Both the position numbers and the translations under genes were made by a program. 64,000 bases of DNA, taken from NCBI RefSeq assembly GCF_030272615.1, contig NC_081413.1, positions 444,627,038 through 444,691,037 on the forward strand, read 5' to 3'. How positions within the stretch are numbered: position 1 is the stretch's first letter; every line of letters starts with the position of its first letter. Below the pieces are notes generated by a model. That model did no database searches and was not told where the DNA came from. It saw only the letters and a program-made list of their open reading frames with translations. Of the stretch, positions 1 to 11,899 are shown piece after piece. Source of the DNA: Cryptomeria japonica (lineage: Eukaryota > Streptophyta > Pinopsida > Cupressales > Cupressaceae).

Positions 1-40
1 GGTTCATCAAGAACAAGTTGTACCCGCCATAAGAAAGAAG

Positions 41-2013
41 ATGACAAGGATTGCAGTTGAGACACTAATCAGTGAGCATCATTACAGGGCTAAAATTGAA
101 CAAAATGTTAAAATACTTGAAGCCCGGAGAAAGGAAGAGATGAAGCAGAAGAGGAAAGAGGAGAGAGAAGCAAAGAAGGTAGCTCAGGCCACTCCTAATG
201 TGGTCCTGGTTACAACAGAGTCATCAAAACAACCGGAAGCACCATCCGGTGAGCCTGTTAGCCCCAAGCCGAAGGAATCAGTGAAGAGGAAACAAAAACC
301 GGGTAGGCAATACATGACTGTATCTTCTGAGGAGACCACATCTGATGAAGAAATCAAACATGCTCCAAAGAAGAAAGGTGTTTTTTCTAGGGTTGTGAGA
401 GAAGAGAAGGAAGAAAAAAAGAAACAACCTGAGAAGGAGGCTCCCCGGAACACTCCCAAAATAACAATTGTACATAAGGAGAAGCCTAAGTCTGATGAGC
501 AATCTAAATTGGAAACAAAGAGAAGAACCAGTAAGAAGAAGTTAGATGTTCAAGACATTATTGATCAGATCATTAATGATGGTAATTTGGATAATATTTT
601 TGCATTCTATGATGAATTTAATGGTAAGGACAAGAGGTAGTTAGAGGAGGAAATTCTTTTATATCTTCATTCTTTTAATAGGACTTCGATTGAGTTAGAG
701 AAAATTTTGCCCAAGGAATTGTATGATAAGTTAGAGGTCAAAAAATTACATGAACAAACATTGGACCGATAAATAAAGGAAACACAATTGGTCAATCTAT
801 GTCCATCAATAACTCCACCAGAGATTGGAGATTTAATTAATGAGATAGGTTCAACTTATTTCAATCCTAAACACCAGATTAATAACTTGATGTTAGAAAA
901 AATTGAAGAGATCCAAAAAGAGATCATTGACATATGGGTCAGAATTCTTCTGAGCCTTGGATATGATTTGAGTCCCTTTTTTGTTCAATCACAGAATATA
1001 CAATTACCAGGGGACAAGGAATAGGCAAAAATAGATGAGTAGAATGTAAATACAGATCCACCGATTAGCACTCCATTAGTTACTACGCAACCAGCTAGTG
1101 ACTCCAATTTTGAAACCAAGGTTACTCAGAATCCTCCTGTAGAGAATGTACAGGATGTAGAGGCAGATGTTGCAAAGGATATAGGTATAGAGGATAAGGT
1201 CTCAGATGATGCACCAAAAGTGAGTGAGGCACCAAGTCGCGAAGCCACCAGTGCACAGGAAGTAAAGGCTATAGAGGATAAGTCATTGACTAACACAGGA
1301 AAAACTTCCCTTCCATCTTGGCAATTGACACATCTTTAGCCAAAAGGGAAAATACCTCAATTTTCTATCAATTTTGACAAGCCTTATCATAAGATGTCAC
1401 CGATAGAGAAAATTTTGGCCACTGCAACAGTCAAGGTGTAGGCAACACAAGAATTGGCTTAGGTGGAGTCTAAGGATAGAGAATTAATTCATAACAGTTT
1501 TGAACCAGCTTGTACTAGAATTCCAGGCAAAAGAGAGCGCAAGCTCATCCGTCCATTAATGTAGCATTAGCAGAAGGAGGAAATGTATACAAGAATTGTC
1601 TAGATTTTTCAAAGCTCACAACTTCTATAGACAAGAAAATTTTGGATTGTAAAGATAACTTGATTTAGATCTCTTATTCTTATAATCCAACAGTAAATTT
1701 AACAAGTTCTTTAGATGGTCCAGTTTTGACAGTTATGGATAAGATTTTGAGGTTAGAGAAGGAAAGGTATAGCACAATAAGGTGAGCAACAGAGCTCCAG
1801 AATTTAATTGGTCCCTGGCTTGATAACCTACTATTTCATAAGAGAGTGTATATCTAACATGCAACAGGAGGATCCCACTAAGTCTTACGATATAGAATAT
1901 TATGCCAATCTCTTGAATGAATTTGCCTCCATTCTTGATTCTCTCAAGCAGGGTTGGAACACATACTTCTTAGTTTTGAAGACTTTGTATGCTAACATTT
2001 TGAAGTTTGTATA
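41..2013 (+). pseudogene. Decayed ORF2-like protein of copy A
   Basis: The longest open piece (41-640) is a Lys/Glu-rich, highly charged, probably coiled or disordered segment. It ends in a stretch like the middle of ORF2 in copies B and C: a basic KKKL motif followed by a pattern like DIIDQIINDGNLDNIF, then an ILLYLH-like segment after the stop. Further pieces at 788-1024 and 1808-2014 are separated by TAG/TAA stops and frameshifts. Between them lies an acidic, Thr/Pro/Glu-rich spacer (1040-1320), as in B and C. The function is unknown and no enzyme motif is seen. The gene is broken in many places. Homology to ORF2 rests on visual comparison of order, composition and short motifs. Confidence 0.5.
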
Positions 2014-2206
2014 GGAACCAGTATGTATATATTTGTACAACATTTTGGGTGGAAACCTTCTTTGTCATTGAGGTCAAAGGGGGAGGAGTACAACGAAAAA
2101 TGAATGTATATCACAAGGGGAGTACACTAGATGTATATAACTACATGGATGTATAGGTAAGGGGGAGAAGATTCAGAGATGATATCATTTTTCACATGAG
2201 TGTTGC

Positions 2207-2228
2207 CATCAATGCCAAAGGGGGAGAT
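2207..2228 (+). other. Polypurine tract of copy A
   Basis: A purine run (aaagggggaga) sits directly before the LTR start TGTTGGCA. The bases just upstream, from GCCATCAATGCC on, match the same site in copies B and C and, with one difference, in the Copia element at 40020. This is where plus-strand priming would occur. Confidence 0.75.
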
Positions 2229-3219
2229 TGTTGGCAATTGACACTCATCTGGTAAGGTGAATTACATTTAGGGTTGTCCTTGATGGCAACTCATCTTTAG
2301 GTGGTGTTATTTCTCATCCAAATTCATTGTCTTATCATTTTGCATAGATTGGGCCAATCGGTATACACATACTTTGCTTTACTCTTGATAACTGATTAGT
2401 CTTGGTACTGCTAATGTATGTTTGGGACCCGGTTAAGTATAGACCTGGTTAAGGTATTTTGGGACCCTAGTAAAATCACTTGTGAAATTTATGGTAGTGT
2501 GAAGGCCGAAATTAATTATGATCATTGGGATAATGCATATCATGCATCGTGATGCGATAGCCGACAAGTTTATTTTTCTTGAAGGCCCACATGTTGAACA
2601 AGATACAAGGGTATTTAAGGGAGATCATTTTAGCGGTGGATTTCATATGAGTGAATATGCGATTTGTAATGTGAATCAATCAATGATTGATTGTATACAA
2701 TTTGGTCAGCAAGTGGAAGCTTTTGTGCACATTTTCACATGTGCAATCCTAACTAGTAGTGTAGAACAGAGCAGAACAAAGTATCAGTAAACTGGTTCAA
2801 AGGAGGTTGACAAAGCTTAAACTGGATCTTATCCAGCATGGTCAGATGTACCCTATAAGTTCATTTCTATATGAAATCATTGTGTAATGTTATGTAAGTC
2901 AGTGAGACTTCTGTTTGAGCAGTGAGCTCTAGGCAGTGAGCACGATTGCATGTGCAATCATCTCTATGTAATATTTGTACACCTGGATCAAGTATATAGA
3001 TATTGTGGGTATCAGCCCCACTGTGGTTTTTCCCTTTATAGGGTTTTCCATGTATAAATATTGGTGTTATGGTGTTGCTTCTTTATGTGTTGTTTGGTTT
3101 ATGCACTTTAATTTTATTTTTTGTTAACCGGTTCATAAGCAATAAGTTCAGAAATTCATTTACCAGTAGGGCACTAATTCACCCCCCACCCCCCCTCTCA
3201 GTTTTCTTGGATTCCAACA
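2229..3219 (+). repeat. 3' LTR of copy A
   Basis: The repeat begins TGTTGGCAATTG after the polypurine tract and ends ...TTCCAACA, giving TG...CA ends and about 991 bp. It shares the general LTR layout of B, C and the solo LTR: a 'gtgagctctaggcagt' block, a 'gtttttccctttatagggttttcc' block, and a C-rich run just before the 3' end. The 5' LTR lies outside the window, so the target duplication cannot be checked. Confidence 0.75.
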
Positions 3220-3394
3220 TCAACAATGGCACTGGTTTGCAAGGTAGGGAAATTCTAGAAAGGGTCCCAAGACACTCAGAAAGCATGTGACACAACCATA
3301 AATAATAGAAGAACGACATGCTTAATCATTAAAATTCGAGCTATCATATTACATATGACATGACACGGTCATTAAATATTTTAGCTTGTTTCGC

Positions 3395-3690
3395 ATGAGC
3401 CAAATCATATAGCATCAAGGCTTTAATTTTGGTCAATAGCCTATCACCAAGCCTCCATACTTTTTCATCATTGCTCCTAATGCCCAAATTAGCAAAGTGG
3501 TCTAATAAATCCCTAGCTCGCTCAATCCAACTTTTGATGTTCCAAGAAGGTTTTTTGTTTTCCCAATAGACATTGGATTATGCTATTAGAGTCCCCCTCA
3601 AGCCAGACAGAATTAGCATTGATTTTTTTTGCCAGCAAGACCCCATGGTAGGCAACCACAACTTCAACAAGGTGGTTTGTCTAACATCCA
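3395..3690 (-). pseudogene. LINE RNase H (RVT_3-type) fragment
   Basis: Minus-strand translation gives a stretch ending in WLEGDSNSIIQCL, like the third catalytic-Asp region of the RNase H domain at the end of plant LINE ORF2 proteins. It is followed, after a frameshift, by WNIKSWIERARDLLDHFANLGI, which fits the next helix of that domain. No other LINE parts are visible nearby, so this is a small orphan 3' fragment, independent of the LINE at 8.4-23.5 kb. Identification is by motif only. Confidence 0.45.
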
Positions 3691-4899
3691 GATATTGTTG
3701 CCATGTTCGTCTCTTCAATTAACATTTTTTAGTGCTCTGCATGCTATTTTATTTGTAAAATGCACCCTCCTACTAAAAGTTTCTATTTTTTTCTTAAAGT
3801 AAAAATAGTAAATCTATTCTGAATTCATTTTATATAAGATCAAACCATCTAATAACACTTTTTAATATCCAATTCACAAAAAAATAGACCATAACTTCAC
3901 CTATTTCACCTCCCACTCCTCATCATGGGCGTACCCATTGCACACCTATGTGCGATTGCTAGTCTAAGGTATTAATAGAAAAAGGAATAAAAGAAAAGGA
4001 TTAGGTGCCAGTTTGCTCTTTTTATCCTCTGCACTATTATGCACTTGCGCATTCCATCAGCGCTGATTGGTGTATCTCTGCATTTTGTCAAAATTTGACA
4101 GAACTACACATCTTCTGAGGTAAACTTTATAATGCCCTGTTACATGACGTAAGAAAAGATCACCAAGCATACAAGGGGCTTGAAAGAAGACAAAATGGTG
4201 TTACACCGAACCAGCTGAGCAAACCAGACTTATATAATATATTAAATGATTTATATAAATTTTGAGTTTGCGTACAATCTATGTTAAAAATTTCCCTAAT
4301 TACGGCCAAATGTAAGCCTGCGGCAAGCACAAATGGAGGTCTATATCAATCAGCATCCTATTCTATAGGGGCGTGGAAAAAAAATAATTTATTAAAATTA
4401 TAAAAGGTTTCCAGATGATTCCGAGTCTTGAAATACAGAGACTTTGTGCCCTAAAGCCTTCAAGTCGTCTCAGTGGGGTCAATCCACAAAACTGTGTCCG
4501 ACCAAGTCGAGGTTGACTGCAGTGCAATCGTATGCCGATTGAAAACTTCCACAAAGAGATGTCTGTACACCTCTCGAGAGCAACGTTTTCGACCGAAAGT
4601 GTTGTATTCCCGACCGATAGTGCCCTTTTTGTCCTTTGCTGAATCTTCAAAGCTCGGATTTTCGGCTGACTGAAAGGACGACTATAAATTGGCCACGCAA
4701 AGAAACGGATAGAATTGGAAATGGTTTTGAATAAGTCCTCATCTTAATAATAATACCCACTTCCCTTCCTCTTCCTCCTCCTCCATTGAAGAGCGGCTTG
4801 GAAATGATTTCTGCTCCGTCACGTGTTGTTCATCCCATGGAACGCAAGCCCACTGATTTGCCCACTGCATAGAAGAGACAGAGAGATGATCAGCAGCAA

Positions 4900-5004
4900 A
4901 TGATGGAAAGTACAACGCACATCTGCGTCGAGACAGAATTTGCTCATCAGCCCTTTTCTATTGCGTCTACTCAAGGTTCATATGTTAGTTTTCCTCTCGT
5001 ATGA
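4900..5004 (+). other. Short gene-like ORF with possible splice donor (weak)
   Basis: A patch of higher GC and less repetitive texture (about 4440-5000) includes a CT-rich leader (4755-4790), a G-box hexamer CACGTG at 4820-4825, and a 34-codon ORF starting at 4900. Within the ORF a CAAG|GTTCAT at 4972-4981 could be an intron donor. No protein family is recognised. It might be the first exon or a broken 5' end of a host gene, or chance. A second open stretch, 5296-5490, is equally unassigned. Confidence 0.15.
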
Positions 5005-8000
5005 ATATTCTCTTAGTTGTTTATAGTTCAATTTGAAGCATTGGAGAACTCATCAAATGAATACATAATATTAGTATGCTGGTAAATAAATTGCTTGAGA
5101 GCCATGTTCCTTTTCACTCCACTTTACACACAATGAAAGAAATATATATGCTATCTCTTTTTGTCATAGAAATTTGCAAACCACACAATTAAATGATGGT
5201 TACTTTTGAATGACCGAATGACAGCTAAGACGATAAAATGTTGTGTGAACGGAAAAATGTAGTGCTCAAACAGGTGGAAATTCAACTCAAAACACTTGTT
5301 CCTTACCGTGGAAAACCCCAAGGTCTGGGAAGACGATTTGGTGTTAGTGGCAATAGCAACAGATACATATCTACCAAACGTTATCAGATCAGAAACAACG
5401 AAGTGGAAAGAGGGTATGCAACAATTAGTTATTCTTATGCTCACTGTCAAGTTGTCAATCACATTGAGCACCGACTTATTTAAAATTTAATCCCTATAAC
5501 CTTCCCCAAAGCATGTAATCATTCAATCTAACCTTCTCATATCCTTCAATGGTTAGTTGAAGGTCTTCCCATGTACTATAAGGCTACGGAAATGATTGAA
5601 ATCTTAATTTCTCTTACATATATATAGTTGTGTTGTACAAAACAACTTTCTTGATAGAACAACGAAGTAGTAGGTTTCAATTATTTGTGGTGATTTCTAA
5701 TCGTTGATTATGAAAATTGATTGTTGTGAAATATTTTCGAATGAAGTAGTAATTTTAGTCTATTATTAAAATCATGTGTTTTTTGTTGCTAATTATTTTT
5801 AGAAAACTTCATGTTCTTCAAGATCAATCATCTCCAAATCTTTTTAGATCACACGTCCTTTTAGAATGGTTTTGGTTCTTTAATTTTTATTCGAAACACT
5901 ATGTCGTGAAGGAGTTCCCCCACTTTCTCTTTGGACTAACAATTTTATTGCTTTAATGGGTTCCCTCTAAGTCCAACTTGCCATGACTTGATTTTTTCTT
6001 CTCATCTCTCTAGTCTTTTGCTATAGAATCACATACTCTAGGATTATTACTTTATTATCAAATGCCAAGTCCTCTAGTGAGGTGTGTACTTTATCTTCTT
6101 ATTCATAATCCAACATGATTGACTCATGGTAGTCTGGGTATTCACAATTGAACATTAAATGCATCCTAATGAATTAGGTAGGTCAAGATTGAATTTGTTA
6201 ACTTGAACTACTTTTATAGTGGAAAATAGACCACACCTTAGAGGTTTTGAATTTTTTTATGCATTTATAATGTGCTTGCTAAAGGGACCGTAATATCTTA
6301 TAACTAACCTTGATTTTATGTGCCCATAAGTGTTGGTATTTCTCCTTTGAGAGCTCTAGAGTAGCTATTTAACTCTAAATAATTTTTTTGGTTTTTCTTA
6401 GTAAAATTAGTTATCTCAGTCACCTTTTAATCTATCTCTTTTTGTTCATTTTTCTATCCTAGTGTAATATCAAGTGCATTTTGAGGTAGATGGTCAAGAC
6501 AACTATTTTTTAAAGAATGAAATTATTCCTTGTAGGACTAATGGAATTATCAAGATTTACAACATCCTTTTTACAAAATTCTTTTAGTTCTTGTATGTAT
6601 CACATAAAGAATCAAAGAGAATACTTAAATACCTAGGGGATGATCCCCATATAAATACTACATCATATGAAGATCATATTCATACAATTCACTAAGAAAC
6701 TAGAACAAGTAGATATACGCATCAAAGAGACCCTATCACATATGAATAGTAGTGAAATCTATGATATAAAGGGATACTCTTGCTTCAAGCCTAAATTAGA
6801 ATAAAATAACAAACTTACAAGAAAACTTTATTTGGAATATGCAAACAGAATAGCTTGATCAAATGAAAACAGACTATGAGTTTGATTACAAAATCTTACC
6901 TTTCTGGCTTTACATTCAATACATGCAAATCTAATTACAATGCCTTTCAACCCACAAGTACAAATTGGAACAAAAAAACACCCTTAAAATTAAAATTTGA
7001 TTTCTCTTCTTCTCCATTCTTATCCACCTTCAAACCCTTCCAAAATTTGAAGTTAGGAAGTGAAAGAATGAAAGTTATAGTTGACAAACCCTACATGAGT
7101 TACAGGTTGAATTGTGGTTTGATACCCCCCAAAAGGCTATGCCAAAACCAATAGAGGAGAATATTCTTTATTTAGAACTTGCATTTAATGTCTCTAGATG
7201 CCTTGTGAAGTCCACCTCCAAATCTACCATGAATAATAGTACACTATGCCATCAAATCCACTCAATAAGACCCTGAAAAAGAAAAAAACAAATAACTCAT
7301 TTCTTGGATGCCCATTTTTGAAAATTTAACATTAAGGAAAGCATCTTTGATTGAAGGAATCTTGTAACTCCCATTTCCCATGTCCAAAAAGTAATTTCTA
7401 TATTTGAAGTTGAATATGCCATTTTAAAATTTGAATCCCCTATTAAGTTTGCCTATTAAACTATGGCCAACAATATTTATCACATATTGGCCTTTTCTAA
7501 CAAATTTATTTATCCTGCAATATTTTAGGATTAAACTAAGACAAAAATTAAATAAACTTGTTTCTGGTTGATGTTGGATAGCTTGTCCACCATGAATGCT
7601 CTTGCATCATACACCCAAGTTTATTTTGAAATGTTTCATGACAGGAGCTCATGAACACTTGAAGACCCTCTACTTATTTAGAATCCATTGTTCTTTCTTA
7701 TCTTCTTGAATATTATTCCCTACTTTTCTCTATAATTTGATGTCTCTTCCATCTTTTGTTCTTCCTCTCTTTCTCCCTCTTTCAACATAATACAACTCCC
7801 ACCAATATCAATATGAAATTATTGAAAATCATAAGCATCTATTTCTTCTAATTCAATAAAATGATAAAACTCATCCAATACCTCTTTCTATGTTACTACT
7901 GCAATAATTTGTCGGTCATCAATCTTGGTTATAACATTGTGTTCCTCTTTCTCCATGCCCTTAGAAAGACAATTTTTAGCTACAAATTATTTCTCCTTTG

Positions 8001-8397
8001 CATTCACATCAATGTTAAAAAATAAACAAGAGATTCATCTTTCCCATCTTGCAATAAACTATTAGTCAGAAGATCTTCATCTTCACCAATCTCTTTTGAA
8101 ATAAGAGAATACCAGAAAACTTAACCTTCACTTGCTCATCTTTGTCCTCACTTTCAACTATAACTTTATTTTACAATGGATGCATTGCTACAATATCCTC
8201 TTATATGCCAATCTTATCGTTCTCAACTAAATCAACTTCAACAAATATTTCACAAAATATAGAATTTACATCTTCTTTATCCACTAAAACTTTCACTCTA
8301 CCCATATTGAATGTGTTGGTTAACATATTTGTCTTCCTTGAAATAATTATTCAAAGATTATTTATTTCCCAAAATTGAAGACAAATAATCAAATAAT

Positions 8398-8411
8398 AAT
8401 TGTATTAACTA
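8398..8411 (+). repeat. Left target-site duplication of the LINE (degenerate)
   Basis: AATTGTATTAACTA at this position matches AATTGCATAAACTA at 23521-23534 at 12 of 14 positions. The two copies lie exactly outside the LINE coding region and its 3' tail, as expected of a target-primed insertion that has since mutated. Confidence 0.55.
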
Positions 8412-8448
8412 ATAACAATAAAATAAGTCTAGTACTATTAACAATAGG

Positions 8449-9032
8449 ATGTCAGGAGTAGGAGCAGTAGTGGGAGTCGGAGCAGGAGTCAGTGCAGGAA
8501 CTGGTTCAGGTTTGAATTTGCTTTTCGCTGGATCTGGGAGCCCAGGGGATTCCCCCCCTGATCCTTTGGATGGGGCCTCGAATGATACTTGGGATGGTGG
8601 TACCAATACTACCAATGGTAAATCTGTCACCTTCGACAAATCTGATGAGGTTGAGGGCCCCAATAATAAGATTCCCTCGATGGAATGCAACAAGAAATGG
8701 GCCTCTCTTTTTGCAACAAAACTTAAAGGCAAGGCCATTTCTCTAGTACCGCATAAGGTGGACTGAAATTTTGTTGCTTGCTCCATCTCCATTCTGGATA
8801 GTATTGTAGATCAAAATATGGCTCACACGCACCTGGTCTTGGTTGGAAAATTTATCGGCCCACAACCAAATATTGAGGCTATTAGATCCTGGGTGGCGAG
8901 GAAATGGAAAGGTAAAGGTCAAACTGATGTTGTGGCTATGGCTGGTGGCTTCTTCTCATTTTCATTCTCTTGTGAAGAAGATTTTCGATCTCTTTTGGCG
9001 GGAGGTCCTTGGATGCTAGGAAAAGCTTCGCT
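8449..9032 (+). pseudogene. LINE ORF1, N-terminal part (DUF4283-like)
   Basis: A Gly/Ala/Pro-rich, low-complexity N-terminus is followed by a WASLFATKLKGK segment and a region ending FRSLLAGGPWML, the pattern of the DUF4283 domain in the ORF1 protein of plant LINEs (an RNA-binding, particle-forming protein). A TGA at 8764-8766 interrupts the frame, but the same frame continues to 9032, where a solo LTR is inserted. On the far side the frame resumes in register if the LTR and one TSD copy are left out. Start chosen at the first ATG of the open frame; it could be further upstream. Confidence 0.7.
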
Positions 9033-9857
9033 TGTTTGCATTCTACACTCTAATGAGAAATGATGGTGTTGTCATTGATGGAAACCTTCTGGCAACCACC
9101 TAGCATTCATCTGGTAAAGCCACCGGCAAGCACCGGCATTGGCATAGACATCTACATACATCGGCAGACACTTCATCGACAACGGCTACAATTCATACCG
9201 ACACTCCAGCCGACAACGAATAAACTTTTGTTTATTGTATTTAATTGTAATTATCTTTTGTAAAGCCGACAAGGCATATTGTGAAAGACTCATATATAAG
9301 TATGAGATCTTATAGGTCATTTTGAGTGAGTGAGAAGTATGGTAGAAAGATAGCATGAATGAATGAAATTTTTTTATAAGGAGATATAAGTTGACAGCGA
9401 AGGTTTTGGCTATAGTATGAGATTAAACCGGTACTGAACCTAGCATAGTTGATGCTGATTTGAAGCAGTACATTGTATTGGATTTTCATAATCCATTTTG
9501 TAAGTCAGTGAGACTTCTATCTTGTAAATTGACAAGTGAGCTCTAGGCAGTTGGCCTTCTTGCATGTGCAGGCCCCTCATTGTAAGTAATATTTATTCAT
9601 TGGCCAATGAGTAAATATTGTGGGTCACAAATCCCACTGAGGTTTTTCCTACACCGAGTTTCCCCGTTAAACATCTTGTGTTATGGTGTGTTTTCTATGT
9701 TGTCTTTATTGTTCTTGTTTACTCCATTAATTCGTATTTACCGGTACACTGTTTTGGAATGCAAAATACGTAATAAGGTTAAATATTTTGTTAACCAGTT
9801 AGATACTGATTTACCCCCCCTCTCTCAGTATCTTTGGGACTATCATTAATCCTAACA
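9033..9857 (+). repeat. Solo LTR inserted in LINE ORF1
   Basis: An 825-bp sequence from TGTTTGCA to CCTAACA has the same blocks as the LTRs of copies B and C: 'gtgagctctaggcag', 'gcatgtgcaggcccc', 'tgtgggtcacaaatcccac', and a C-rich run before the end. It is flanked by a perfect 5-bp duplication TCGCT (9028-9032 and 9858-9862) and has no internal region. It is best read as the product of LTR-LTR recombination in a former full-length relative of B/C. Confidence 0.85.
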
Positions 9858-10814
9858 TCGCTGGCCCTTAAAAAATGGGAACCAAGTTTTAACCCCAAAG
9901 ACTGGGAATGTAATGAAGCCCCTATCTAGGTCAGACTACCAGGTTTACCCATGGAATTCTAGGGAGAAGAAATATCTACAGGTATTGCTGCTTGCTTTGA
10001 GGAGATAATCTCAGTCCACCCAATGAATATGTAGCAAAAAGACGACTAGCCTATGCTAGACTATGTGTTAATGTCAAACAGTCCTCAAACTTACCTTCTG
10101 AGGTAGATCTTTTCTCCAAGCTTGGAAGATGGGTGCAGAAAGTGGAGTATGAATCCATCCCCTTTGCGTGTTTCCACTACAAAAAAGTTGGTCACTGGGC
10201 CAGGAAGTGCCCGTCTAAGCCAAAGAAGGAATGGAGAAAAAGGAATGAGCCACTCTTAGAAAAGATGGATGCCCTGGCTGCAAAGCCTTACTCGAGTGTT
10301 TTGGGCTCTGATCTAGTTGGTACTAGATCTGAGCCAATCATTCTCGCTACCCTTGACCCGAGCATCTCAGTCCCTGTGGAGATTGTTGAGGAACCCTCTG
10401 ATGTGAATGCCCCCCATTGACAGGGTTTCCTCAATCTCTACTAGATCTACCTAGGATAATCCCATTCAGTTGATTGTTGATATGGATAACTCTTTTGAGT
10501 TGAATCCCCTGACCTACCCCTTGCAAGATCTACCTCCTGAGGACTGCAATCCTTTTATTGAGGTTAGGCCCAAAAACAAAAGAAGGAACTCCCATATTGG
10601 CCAAATCATACTGATTTCTGGGGGGGTCTTAACCAGAAATAGACAAAGAGTGGACTATGGTTCGGAAACAAGGGGAGTGGGGAGACCATCTAATGCAGTT
10701 AGTAGAGATAGACAGAGTCGGGATGTCATTGCAAATGGAGCTCAGAGAACATTACCAGAAATGGGGATGGGATCCCCCCCTCATGCAAAAAGAAAGTCAT
10801 CTCATGGAATATAA
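9858..10814 (+). pseudogene. LINE ORF1, C-terminal part with CCHC knuckle
   Basis: The frame continues from the upstream ORF1 piece through a W.PSFNP stretch and a VRLPGLPMEF motif typical of plant LINE ORF1. There is a stop just before VRLPG and one just after PMEF, where the family usually has Trp. After a frameshift near 10.03-10.05 kb comes a zinc knuckle (about 10165-10213) in which the second Cys is Tyr, so zinc binding would be impaired. The C-terminal linker (10470-10814) includes an FIEVRPKNKRR motif. This would be the nucleic-acid chaperone part of the RNP. Confidence 0.7.
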
Positions 10815-11520
10815 GGGGATTAAACCACCCCCATAAGTATGATTTGTTGTCTAATTTGGTCAGAGATCACAAGCTTGATATTTGCCTTGTCCAAGAAATG
10901 AAAATGTCTGGTAGTAAAGTGGAAAAAATCAAACTGGAAATTTTTGGAGATTGTGGTGTTCATTGTGTGGATGCTGATGGTGCTTCAAGAGGTATTGCCA
11001 CCCTTTGGAATCCAAGACTGCTATGTGGTAAGGTGGTTCTCTCTTCTCCCCATCACATTGCTACTAGATTCTTTAATCTTAAATATGAATCCTCCTGGAT
11101 CATTTCCAACATCTATTCTCCTAATGGGAGATTAGCTAGGAAAAATATATGTTTTTCCATTTGCCTTGCTAGATCTCTCTTCCCTAATGAGAAATGGATC
11201 CTTCTGGGTGATTTCAATACCCCTCTCTTATCTAGAGAAATTTGGTGGTATACCTATTTCTATTGATAGTAGACAAGACTTGGCTGACATGATCAACTCT
11301 TTGAGCCTTTTAGATCTTGGTCTTATTGGGGCCAAGTTCACCTAGTCCAACAAACGTAGTGGGGAGGATCTTATTCAAGTAAAGCTTGATAGGGGTCTTA
11401 TTTCTCCTAATTGGCTTCGGATGGCCTCCTGTAGACTCAATGAGTTGGCTCGTGTTGGATTCGATCACTTACCCATCTACCTCTCGATTTCTCCGTTGTC
11501 TGCCAGAAAGATGTACGCCT
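10793..11520 (+). pseudogene. LINE endonuclease domain (EEP/APE-like)
   Basis: The domain opens with VISWNIRGLN (from about 10796), runs through LDICLVQEMKM (the catalytic Glu region), and reaches LLGDFNTPL, with GDFN at 11207-11218. A frameshift then moves the reading to another frame, which continues with LDRGLISPNWL and a GFDHLPI segment (about 11459) where active enzymes have an SDH motif. There is also an in-frame TAG near 11344. This domain nicks target DNA for target-primed reverse transcription. The Ser-to-Phe change next to the catalytic Asp-His, plus the frame break, indicates it is dead. Confidence 0.75.
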
Positions 11521-11899
11521 TCAAATTTGAGAACATGTGGCTAATGGCCCCTGAAATCCAAGATACAATTTTGGAGTGGTGGAATATTGATATCCAGAGA
11601 ACGGCTATGTTTCATATAGCCAAAAATCTCTCCAATGTCAAGTCTAATATACAACGTTGGAACAAATCCACTTTTGGCAACATCTTCAAAGCTAAAGAGA
11701 AGCTCAAATTGGATCTTGTGGGGGTTCAAAATCATATTCAAGCTTACGGTTTTGATAAAGATGTCTCAAGTAAAGATATTGATATTTTGACCTTGAATTA
11801 CATGACATTATCTCCAAAGAAGAAAAATTTTGGAAGCAAAGATCTAGAGCTTTATGGCTTAAAAGTGGCGACAAAAACACTAAGTTCTTTCATATCATG

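Larger units (their letters stand above)
1..2228 (+). mobile_element. Internal region of LTR element copy A (5' part outside window)
   Basis: This is the 3' internal part of an LTR retrotransposon whose 5' half lies before base 1. It carries a decayed ORF resembling the C-terminal half of ORF2 in copies B and C, then a polypurine tract and a 3' LTR. No reverse transcriptase, integrase or RNase H motif is visible. About 200 bases before the LTR there is a 'caaagggggagGAGTa' type segment also seen near the 3' end of copies B and C. The protein is clearly diverged from B and C, so A is probably a different subfamily. Confidence 0.7.
3220..8397. other. Mostly unassigned, AT-rich interval
   Basis: Apart from an RNase H-like fragment near 3.4-3.7 kb and a more GC-rich patch around 4.4-5.0 kb, I see no recognisable gene, RNA gene or repeat structure. 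ORFs here are short, rich in Phe/Ser/Ile, and typical of chance in AT-rich DNA. The stretch 7.8-8.4 kb has weak coding-like texture on the minus strand (acidic, Val/Glu/Asp-rich), which may be remnant retroelement sequence. Confidence 0.5.

Noticed and set aside
8409-8792. 127-codon minus-strand ORF opposite LINE ORF1
   Set aside because: It mirrors the Gly/Pro-rich N-terminus of ORF1; the plus-strand frame continues into the recognised LINE domain.
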